Assembly: GCA_011322755.1 (NCBI GenBank)
Contig: DRLZ01000326.1
Location: 1 to 12,739, forward strand
DNA from: Crenotrichaceae bacterium
GTDB lineage: Bacteria; Pseudomonadota; Gammaproteobacteria; Methylococcales; DRLZ01
Direction of reading: 5' to 3'
Length of the DNA: 12,739 nt
Position numbers and translations under genes: made by a program
The notes under the pieces: generated by a model
The model's input: only the letters and a program-made list of their open reading frames with translations
The model's database searches: none
What the model was told of the DNA's origin: nothing
In this document: positions 6,982 through 12,739 of the stretch, one piece after another
Numbering within the stretch: the first letter of the stretch is position 1
Layout of the letters: the number at the start of each line of letters is the position of its first letter

Positions 6982-8100
6982 ATGAATTCATATGAAAGTT
7001 TAGCAACCCCAGGTGTACAAGGATTACAACCCTATCAACCTGGAAAGCCGGAATCTGCATTAAAACGTGAATCCGGACTTGATACCATTATCAAACTGGC
7101 ATCCAATGAAAATCCATTGGGTCCTGATCCACTCATCTGTTCCAGATTACCCGCGTTGCTCGCTGAACTTGGCAGATATCCAGATGGAACTGGTTTTGAG
7201 CTGAAACAGTTACTGGCGGATCGTTTATCTGTTAAACCGGAGCAGATTACATTGGGCAATGGTTCCAATGATATCCTTGAATTAGTCGCCAGGGTTTTTT
7301 TGCAACCCGGCCGGGAAGCAGTGATGTCCCGTCATGCATTTGCAATCTACCAGCTGGCAACACAAGCTGTTGGTGCCGATTATGTGCTTGCGAGTCCCAC
7401 AGACGGTGTCAATGGCCCTGTGTATGGGCATGATTTGCAGGCAATACGTGAATTGGTCAACGACAAAACTGCGCTTGTTTTTATTGCAAATCCAAATAAT
7501 CCAACAGGGACTTATCTGTCGTCATTCTGGCTCAAGGATTTTATTGATAGCTTACCGCAACAGACCATTTGCGTGCTTGATGAGGCCTATTTTGAATATG
7601 TCAAAGCCAGTGACTATTCAACTGCGCTTGATTGGCTGGATGAATGCCCTAACTTAATGGTAACCAGGACGTTTTCCAAAGCCTATGGGATGGCAGGTCT
7701 GCGTATTGGATATTCAGTTTCCAGTATTGATGTTGCCGAATTACTGAATCGGGTCAGACAGCCTTTCAATGTCAATTCATTGGCGCTGGCTGCTGCTCAG
7801 CTCGCATTGCTTGATGATGCTCATCTCAATGCTGGTATCAGCTTAAACACAAAAGGGTTGCTACAACTCGCTGAAGGTCTTGAAGCCCTTGGGCTTGCTG
7901 TAATCCCGTCAGTTGGTAACTTTATCAGCTGCAATTTAGCACGTTCTGTTCAACCCGTTTATCAAGCACTGCTTAACCGTGGTGTCATTGTGCGCCCGAT
8001 TGAAAATTATGACATGCCTGGTTATATCCGTACGACTGTAGGGACCACATCTGAAATTGATTATTTCCTGAACGCACTTGAACTCACGTTGCGCGCATGA
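6982..8100 (+). CDS. hisC: Histidinol-phosphate / aromatic aminotransferase (HisC family)
   Basis: This is a PLP-dependent fold type I aminotransferase of 372 residues. Seen motifs are KLASNENPLGP near the N-terminus, NPNNPTGTY, DEAYFEY (cofactor Asp and Tyr), and TRTFSKAYGMAGLRIGY with the Schiff-base Lys233. HisC makes histidinol phosphate from imidazole-acetol phosphate. Members in this pheA-tyrA setting have been treated as a separate lineage able to transaminate aromatic keto acids, so phenylpyruvate and 4-hydroxyphenylpyruvate are likely substrates here. That role is inferred from its place between the two enzymes making those keto acids. The ATG abuts the pheA stop and is preceded by GGGG (6973-6976) at 5 nt. 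The 3' end overlaps tyrA by 4 nt (ATGA). Whether a second hisC lies in a his operon cannot be seen here. Confidence 0.93.
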   Translation: MNSYESLATPGVQGLQPYQPGKPESALKRESGLDTIIKLASNENPLGPDPLICSRLPALLAELGRYPDGTGFELKQLLADRLSVKPEQITLGNGSNDILELVARVFLQPGREAVMSRHAFAIYQLATQAVGADYVLASPTDGVNGPVYGHDLQAIRELVNDKTALVFIANPNNPTGTYLSSFWLKDFIDSLPQQTICVLDEAYFEYVKASDYSTALDWLDECPNLMVTRTFSKAYGMAGLRIGYSVSSIDVAELLNRVRQPFNVNSLALAAAQLALLDDAHLNAGISLNTKGLLQLAEGLEALGLAVIPSVGNFISCNLARSVQPVYQALLNRGVIVRPIENYDMPGYIRTTVGTTSEIDYFLNALELTLRA

Positions 8101-8975
8101 CAATACGATTATCAGTGATTGGTGTTGGTTTGATTGGCGGCTCGATTGCGCTTGCAGCACGTCGTTCCGGATGTTATGAATCGATTGTTGGCTATGATGC
8201 AAATACTGAGAATCTGCAACAAGCTTATGATCTTGGCATGATTGACCAGGCCAGTTCAACACTGGCTGCAGCCGTCGATACTGCAAACCTGGTGGTGATT
8301 GCAACACCGGTTGGCGCGATCAGGAAAATTCTGACGCATTTACAACCGCTATGGAATAGTCACTGCGTCTATACAGACGTTGGTAGCACAAAACAAAGTG
8401 TTGTGAATGATGCAGAAGAGGTGTTTGGCGCTGTTCCCGACAATTTTGTTGCGGGACATCCCATTGCCGGGACAGAAAAATCAGGCGCCAATGCCGCTTT
8501 TGCAGAACTGTTTGATCATAAACACATCATACTGACGCCTTTGCCCAGTACAAAACAACGTGCAATACAGATTGTTCGTAAATTCTGGGAGCAGGCTGCG
8601 CATGCAATCGTGAGTGAAATGGAACCTGTGCAGCATGACCGAATATTAGCTGCAACCAGCCATTTGCCTCATGTTGCTGCTTATGCTTTAGTGAATTTAC
8701 TTGCCAGCCAGGATGAGAGTAGTCAAATCTTTCAGTTTGCGGCGAGCGGCTTTCGGGATTTCACCCGTATTGCATCAAGCGATCCGCGTATGTGGGCCGA
8801 TATTTGTGTGGCGAATCGACAACAGCTTGTTCCATTGCTGGAAAATTACCAATCTGAGCTGGGTGAACTGATTCGGCTGCTTGATTCCGGTCATCATGAG
8901 CAACTATTTGAGCATTTTAGCCAGGCCCGTCATGCGCGTCAGGGCTTTGTTGATATGCATCACGCATCAAAATAA
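8097..8975 (+). CDS. tyrA: Prephenate dehydrogenase (TyrA family)
   Basis: TyrA oxidatively decarboxylates prephenate (or arogenate) to 4-hydroxyphenylpyruvate (or tyrosine). The 292-residue protein starts with a Rossmann fold: GVGLIGGS (9-16), with Asp34 at the end of the second strand, which favours NAD+ over NADP+. Catalytic-domain hallmarks are HPIAGTEKSG (His121 onward), SHLPH (188-192) and the RIASSDPRMWADI block. It has no fused chorismate mutase or ACT domain, so it is a stand-alone dehydrogenase. Choice between prephenate and arogenate cannot be read with certainty. It starts on the ATGA overlap with hisC without a clear Shine-Dalgarno, consistent with coupled translation. In Pseudomonas the equivalent gene is fused to aroA; here a 23-bp gap and a stop separate them. 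Confidence 0.94.
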   Translation: MTIRLSVIGVGLIGGSIALAARRSGCYESIVGYDANTENLQQAYDLGMIDQASSTLAAAVDTANLVVIATPVGAIRKILTHLQPLWNSHCVYTDVGSTKQSVVNDAEEVFGAVPDNFVAGHPIAGTEKSGANAAFAELFDHKHIILTPLPSTKQRAIQIVRKFWEQAAHAIVSEMEPVQHDRILAATSHLPHVAAYALVNLLASQDESSQIFQFAASGFRDFTRIASSDPRMWADICVANRQQLVPLLENYQSELGELIRLLDSGHHEQLFEHFSQARHARQGFVDMHHASK

Positions 8976-8998
8976 TTAATATTGAGATTTTAAAATAC

Positions 8999-10315
8999 AT
9001 GAATAATGGTGTTGTTTTTCAGATATCCCCAGGCGGCAAGCTGTGCGGTGAGACACGAATTGCGAGTGATAAATCGATCTCGCACCGGTCGATTATTTTT
9101 GGCTCTTTGGCACAAGGTGTCACGCATGTAGATGGATTTTTAGAAGCCGAAGATACGCTGTCCACATTGAAGGCGTTTCGATCATTAGGGGTCAAAATTG
9201 ATCATCATGGTCAGGGGAGGGTTGATATTCACGGTGTCGGCATGAATGGATTGAGACCATCACAACAACCAATCGACCTGGGTAATTCAGGGACATCAAT
9301 GCGGTTGATGAGTGGCTTACTGGCTGCCCAGGCATTTGATTCGGTGCTAACCGGTGATTCGTCGTTAAGCAAACGTCCGATGCAGCGGGTAACGAAACCG
9401 TTGACTGAAATGGGTGCAAGTATCGAAACAACGGATACCGGAACTGCTCCCATCACCATACACGGCAATAGACAATTACACGGTCTGCAGTACTCAATGC
9501 AAATTGCCAGTGCACAGGTAAAATCCTGTTTATTACTCGCCGGTCTCTATGCGCATGGAACAACCTCGATTACTGAACCCGCCCCGACACGTGACCATAC
9601 TGAAAGAATGCTGGAGGGTTTTGGCTATCCACTGCAACGTCAAGGTTCTACAGTGCGTATTGATGGGCGACAAACCAGTTTAAAAGCCTTGTCTATTGAT
9701 GTACCGGGCGATATTTCTTCGGCTGCCTTCTTTATGGTTGGCGCTGCGATCAGCCCTGGTTCTGATGTTTTGCTAAAACATGTGGGGGTAAATCCGACAC
9801 GTACCGGAATTATTGATATTTTAAGTCTGATGGGCGCAGATATTCAGCTCTCGAATCAACAAATCATTGGGGGGGAGCCGGTTGCCGATATTCATGTGCG
9901 CTATGCACCACTATCAGGGATCAATATTCCAGAACAACTGGTGCCATTGGCAATTGATGAATTCCCTGTTATTTTTGTTGCTGCGGCTTGTGCGGAAGGT
10001 GAAACGCTGCTTACTGGAGCAGCGGAGTTGAGAGTAAAAGAGAGTGATCGTATACAAGTGATGGCAGATGGATTACAGATTCTGAATGTCAATGCGCAAC
10101 CAACAACAGATGGAATGCGAATAACGGGCAGTGAAATCAATGGGGGCCGGGTAGATTCACATGGAGACCACCGTATTGCGATGGCATTCGCGATTGCCGG
10201 ATTAAAGGCATCTGCTGAAATTGTGATTAATAATTGCGATAATGTTCAGACCTCTTTTCCTGAGTTCGCGGATATTGCGCGATCTCTTGGATTGAACATT
10301 GCAAGTAAAAACTGA
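8999..10315 (+). CDS. aroA: 3-phosphoshikimate 1-carboxyvinyltransferase (EPSP synthase)
   Basis: AroA joins phosphoenolpyruvate to shikimate 3-phosphate, the step before chorismate. The 438 residues show SDKSISHR (Lys25, Ser26, Arg30), GNSGTSMRL (95-103), KRPMQRV, SAQVK (171-175), RDHTE (198-202), NPTR (265-268), Asp320 in IDEFPVIF, KESDRI with Glu348, and GDHRIAMA. Arrangement and length fit the two-lobed EPSPS fold. RDHTE, SAQVK and NPTR match three of the four short motifs used to define class II (CP4-like) EPSPS; the fourth, GDK, reads SDK here. The Gly equivalent to E. coli Gly96 is kept (Gly98), while the E. coli Pro101 position is Leu103. The Shine-Dalgarno is weak (TTGAGA at ~8982-8987), so initiation may depend on upstream translation. 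The stop overlaps the cmk start by one base. Confidence 0.97.
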   Translation: MNNGVVFQISPGGKLCGETRIASDKSISHRSIIFGSLAQGVTHVDGFLEAEDTLSTLKAFRSLGVKIDHHGQGRVDIHGVGMNGLRPSQQPIDLGNSGTSMRLMSGLLAAQAFDSVLTGDSSLSKRPMQRVTKPLTEMGASIETTDTGTAPITIHGNRQLHGLQYSMQIASAQVKSCLLLAGLYAHGTTSITEPAPTRDHTERMLEGFGYPLQRQGSTVRIDGRQTSLKALSIDVPGDISSAAFFMVGAAISPGSDVLLKHVGVNPTRTGIIDILSLMGADIQLSNQQIIGGEPVADIHVRYAPLSGINIPEQLVPLAIDEFPVIFVAAACAEGETLLTGAAELRVKESDRIQVMADGLQILNVNAQPTTDGMRITGSEINGGRVDSHGDHRIAMAFAIAGLKASAEIVINNCDNVQTSFPEFADIARSLGLNIASKN

Positions 10316-10977
10316 TGTCTGATCACCCGGTGTTAACAATAGATGGTCCTGGTGGTGCCGGTAAGGGCACGGTCAGTCGGTTGGTAGCAAGCAAACTTGG
10401 CTGGCATTATCTCGAAAGTGGTGCAATGTATCGCGCACTGGCTGTGGCAGCATCAAAACATGGAATAAATCTTGATGATACTGCTCGACTTGCCGAAATG
10501 GCGGTTTCGATGAATTTACGCTTTGAGTGTCCTCGGGGAGAACATCAGGTTTTATTAGATGATATTGATATTACAGATGAAATGGGTCAGGAAACATGTG
10601 GTAATGTTGCATCCATCATTGCTTCTAATCCAGTTATCCGTGAGGCGCTAGTTGAAAAACAACGGCGTTTCAAACAACCACCCGGTTTGGTTGCAGAGGG
10701 TCGCGATATGGGTACCGTGATTTTTCCTGACGCAAAATACAAGATATTTTTAACTGCAAGTGTTGAAGAACGGGCACGTAGACGCTATTTACAGTTGAAA
10801 CAATTAGATAACAATGTTAGCCTTGACAAGATACGCAGCGAAATTGAAGAACGGGATAGAAGAGATATGAATCGAAGTGTTGCGCCTCTGGTACAAGCCG
10901 GGGATGCATTGCTGATTGATAGTACAGATATTTCGATTGAGTCAGTCGTTGACAAATGTATTAGAATTATCAATTAA
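10315..10977 (+). CDS. cmk: Cytidylate kinase
   Basis: Cmk phosphorylates CMP and dCMP with ATP, recycling cytidine nucleotides for RNA, DNA and lipid synthesis. The 220-residue protein is near the usual length (E. coli 227). The P-loop is GPGGAGKGT (11-19, Lys17), with Gly where many members have Ser. LESGAMYRA follows as the substrate-side motif, and VAEGRDMGTVIFPDA is a strong family hallmark. RARRRY and RDRRDMNR carry the basic residues of the lid region. It overlaps aroA by a single base (TGATG) and has no strong Shine-Dalgarno, so translation is probably coupled to aroA. cmk immediately before rpsA is one of the most conserved gene pairs in proteobacteria. Confidence 0.97.
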   Translation: MSDHPVLTIDGPGGAGKGTVSRLVASKLGWHYLESGAMYRALAVAASKHGINLDDTARLAEMAVSMNLRFECPRGEHQVLLDDIDITDEMGQETCGNVASIIASNPVIREALVEKQRRFKQPPGLVAEGRDMGTVIFPDAKYKIFLTASVEERARRRYLQLKQLDNNVSLDKIRSEIEERDRRDMNRSVAPLVQAGDALLIDSTDISIESVVDKCIRIIN

Positions 10978-10978
10978 T
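10949..10978 (+). promoter_or_regulatory. Candidate rpsA promoter at the cmk 3' end
   Basis: A perfect TTGACA -35 hexamer lies at 10949-10954 within the last codons of cmk. The best -10 at normal distance is ATTAAT (10973-10978, 18-bp spacer), which matches the consensus at only four positions. In E. coli rpsA also has promoters close to or inside the gene before it. The strong -35 and AT-rich downstream sequence make a start here plausible but unproven. Confidence 0.3.
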
Positions 10979-10993
10979 ATTTGATTATACGGG

Positions 10994-11026
10994 GATTATG
11001 AGCAATTGGTCATAGTCATTTTTATT
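10994..11026 (+). terminator. Weak hairpin plus T-run between cmk and rpsA
   Basis: GATTATGA (10994-11001) can pair with TCATAGTC (11010-11017), giving an 8-bp stem with one T-G wobble and an 8-nt loop, followed by A then TTTTT (11019-11023). The layout resembles a Rho-independent terminator, but the stem is AT-rich and probably leaky. It could lower read-through from the aro genes into rpsA, or be part of the rpsA leader fold. Confidence 0.35.
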
Positions 11027-11045
11027 AACCAGAAACTAAAGAATA

Positions 11046-11061
11046 CGTTAATTTTTTAACG
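11046..11061 (+). promoter_or_regulatory. rpsA: Hairpin in the rpsA translation initiation region
   Basis: CGTTAA (11046-11051) and TTAACG (11056-11061) form a perfect 6-bp stem with a TTTT loop. It ends 18 nt before the rpsA ATG, just upstream of the only Shine-Dalgarno-like bases (GGGAT, 11066-11070). In E. coli the rpsA leader folds into hairpins, has a poor Shine-Dalgarno and is repressed by free S1. The same logic is likely here by analogy; the sequence itself is not obviously conserved with E. coli. Confidence 0.4.
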
Positions 11062-11079
11062 ATTCGGGATAAAGTACAC

Positions 11080-12739
11080 ATGAGCGAAAGCTTTGCCGAA
11101 CTATTTGAGGCCAGCCTCAGTAAAACAGAAATGCGTCCAGGAACCATTATTATGGCGACGATTGTCGATATCGAATCAGATGTTGTCATTGTCAATGCTG
11201 GATTAAAATCAGAGAGCATGATTCCAAAATGGCAGTTTTTGAGTGCCAATGGTGAATTGGAAGTTGAAGTTGGTGATCAGGTCGATGTCGCATTGGATCT
11301 ATTTGAAGATGGCATGGGTTCTACCTTGTTGTCTCGTGACAAAGCCAAAAAAGTTCAGGCATGGACAGAGCTTAAAAAGGCATTTGATGACAACATCACC
11401 ATGACCGGTCGCATCACTGGCAAAGTGAGAGGTGGATTTACTGTCTCTGTTGGCGCATTAAGGGCTTTCCTGCCTGGTTCTTTAGTCGATGTCAGGCCAA
11501 TCCGTGATACTTCATTTCTGGAAGATAAAGATATCGAATTCAAGGTTATCAAGATTGATCAGAAACGAAACAATATTGTATTATCGCGTCGTGCTGTTGT
11601 TGAATCTGAATACAGTGCAGAGCGCGAAGCGCTACTTGCAAAGCTCAAAGAGGGTATTGATGTCAAGGGTATTGTCAAAAATCTGACTGACTATGGTGCG
11701 TTTATCGATTTAGGCGGAATTGACGGGTTGTTACATATTACTGATATGGCCTGGAAGCGGGTTCGTCATCCATCTGAAATTGTTCAGGTCGGTGATGAAA
11801 TTGATGTCAGGGTTCTGCGATTTAACAAGGAAAAAGGTCGGGTATCACTTGGCTTGAGACAGCTCGGTGAAGATCCGTGGACAGACGTTTCTCGTCGCTA
11901 CCCTTCAGGTACACGTGTCTTTGGTAAGGTCAGTAATATTACCGACTATGGCTGTTTTGTCGAGTTAGAAGAAGGCATAGAAGGTTTGGTGCATGTTTCC
12001 GAGATGGACTGGACGAATAAAAACGTCAATCCTTCAAAAATGGTTGAGCTAGGTGACGAGGTTGAAGTCACTGTGCTTGATATTGATGAAGAACGTCGTC
12101 GTATTTCACTCGGCATGAAACAGTGTAAAGCCAATCCCTGGGATGTATTTTCAGCGACACACAATAAAGGCGACAAGATTACAGGCACAATTAAATCAAT
12201 TACTGATTTTGGTGTGTTTATTGGTCTGGAAGGTGATATTGATGGCTTGGTGCATTTATCTGATATTTCCTGGAATACACCTGGTGAAGAAGCAATTCGC
12301 AACTTTAATAAAGGTGACGAAGTAGAAGCAGTTATCCTGGGCATCGATTCGGAGCGGGAGCGTATTTCTCTTGGTATCAAGCAATTGGAGCAGGATCCGT
12401 ATCAAAATTATTTGGCAGGGCATGAAAAAGGCAGCATTGTCACTGGTACTGTGAAAGAGGTTGATGCAAAAGGTGCGATCATTCAGCTGGAAGAGGGTAT
12501 TGAAGGTTATTTGCGTGCATCAGAAATTCAATTGGATCGTGTTGAGGATGCCAGAACCCATTTAAAAGTAGGCGACCAGGTAGAAGCTAAGTTTATTGGT
12601 GTCGACCGGAAAAATAAAGTTGTTAGTTTATCGATTAAAGCCAAAGATCATGATGAAGAGACTGATACAATGAAGAGCTATGCTCAGAAATCAGCTCAAG
12701 TAGCTACTGCTCCAACACTTGGCGATATCTTTAAGGAAC
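11080..12739 (+). CDS. rpsA: 30S ribosomal protein S1 (3' end cut by the window)
   Basis: S1 binds mRNA on the 30S subunit and helps unfold and load leaders lacking a strong Shine-Dalgarno. The frame is open from the ATG at 11080 to the window end, giving 553 residues. E. coli S1 has 557, so only a short tail should be missing; the visible end APTLGDIFKE is the usual closing segment. The N-terminus MSESFAELFEASL matches the 30S-docking helix of the family. Six S1 (OB-fold) repeats follow at roughly 21-87, 105-172, 190-260, 277-347, 364-434 and 450-520. The best show the G-F-ID/VEL then GLVH-S pattern, for example DYGAFIDLGGIDGLLHITD in repeat 3. The first two are more divergent, as expected for ribosome-binding repeats. 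The leader has a weak Shine-Dalgarno and hairpins, so autoregulation by S1 is likely. Confidence 0.98.
   Translation, partial: MSESFAELFEASLSKTEMRPGTIIMATIVDIESDVVIVNAGLKSESMIPKWQFLSANGELEVEVGDQVDVALDLFEDGMGSTLLSRDKAKKVQAWTELKKAFDDNITMTGRITGKVRGGFTVSVGALRAFLPGSLVDVRPIRDTSFLEDKDIEFKVIKIDQKRNNIVLSRRAVVESEYSAEREALLAKLKEGIDVKGIVKNLTDYGAFIDLGGIDGLLHITDMAWKRVRHPSEIVQVGDEIDVRVLRFNKEKGRVSLGLRQLGEDPWTDVSRRYPSGTRVFGKVSNITDYGCFVELEEGIEGLVHVSEMDWTNKNVNPSKMVELGDEVEVTVLDIDEERRRISLGMKQCKANPWDVFSATHNKGDKITGTIKSITDFGVFIGLEGDIDGLVHLSDISWNTPGEEAIRNFNKGDEVEAVILGIDSERERISLGIKQLEQDPYQNYLAGHEKGSIVTGTVKEVDAKGAIIQLEEGIEGYLRASEIQLDRVEDARTHLKVGDQVEAKFIGVDRKNKVVSLSIKAKDHDEETDTMKSYAQKSAQVATAPTLGDIFKE

Noticed and set aside
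4846..7305. Repeated T7-GCAA string in serC (4846-4856) and hisC (7295-7305)
   Set aside because: Both encode Phe-Leu-Gln in conserved protein blocks, so coincidental codon use explains them.
11600..12650. Periodic similarity within rpsA suggesting DNA repeats
   Set aside because: This is the expected protein-level repetition of S1 domains, not a recent DNA duplication.

Overview
The window is a stretch of bacterial chromosome coding on the + strand throughout, with mid-range base composition (by eye mid-40s % GC). Gene order and protein style point to a betaproteobacterium, perhaps of the Nitrosomonadales (Nitrosomonas or methylotroph type). The order is gyrA - serC - pheA - hisC - tyrA - aroA - cmk - rpsA, the conserved aromatic/serine 'supraoperon' of beta- and gammaproteobacteria. 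The order assignment is inferred from gene order and residues, not from a search.

Layout. Positions 2-1771 hold the 3' part of a large gene: the tail of a DUF1631-type protein fused to a degenerate GGDEF domain and an apparently intact EAL (cyclic-di-GMP phosphodiesterase) domain. A 234-bp spacer follows, with several small inverted repeats and a perfect extended -10 promoter (1937-1945) that should drive gyrA (2006-4606, DNA gyrase subunit A). serC follows after 31 bp (4638-5720). A 166-bp spacer before pheA contains a short stop-interrupted reading frame that looks faintly like the start of a Nudix protein. pheA (5887-6981), hisC (6982-8100), tyrA (8097-8975), aroA (8999-10315) and cmk (10315-10977) are packed with abutting or overlapping ends, except for 23 bp between tyrA and aroA. 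A 102-bp leader with two hairpins precedes rpsA (11080 to the window end), which is cut off only a few codons before its expected stop.

How the genes work together. AroA makes the last intermediate before chorismate. PheA (chorismate mutase plus prephenate dehydratase) sends chorismate to phenylpyruvate, and TyrA sends prephenate to 4-hydroxyphenylpyruvate. The HisC-family aminotransferase can finish Phe and Tyr and/or serve histidine synthesis. SerC supplies serine and, in many bacteria, pyridoxal phosphate, the cofactor of SerC and HisC. Cmk and ribosomal protein S1 tie the cluster to nucleotide supply and translation.

I see no mobile element, CRISPR array, tRNA, rRNA or defence system. 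The window is mostly core housekeeping. The items most worth a second look are the DUF1631-GGDEF-EAL fusion, the class II-like signature of AroA, the hairpin-rich leaders of gyrA and rpsA, and the interrupted mini-ORF ahead of pheA.
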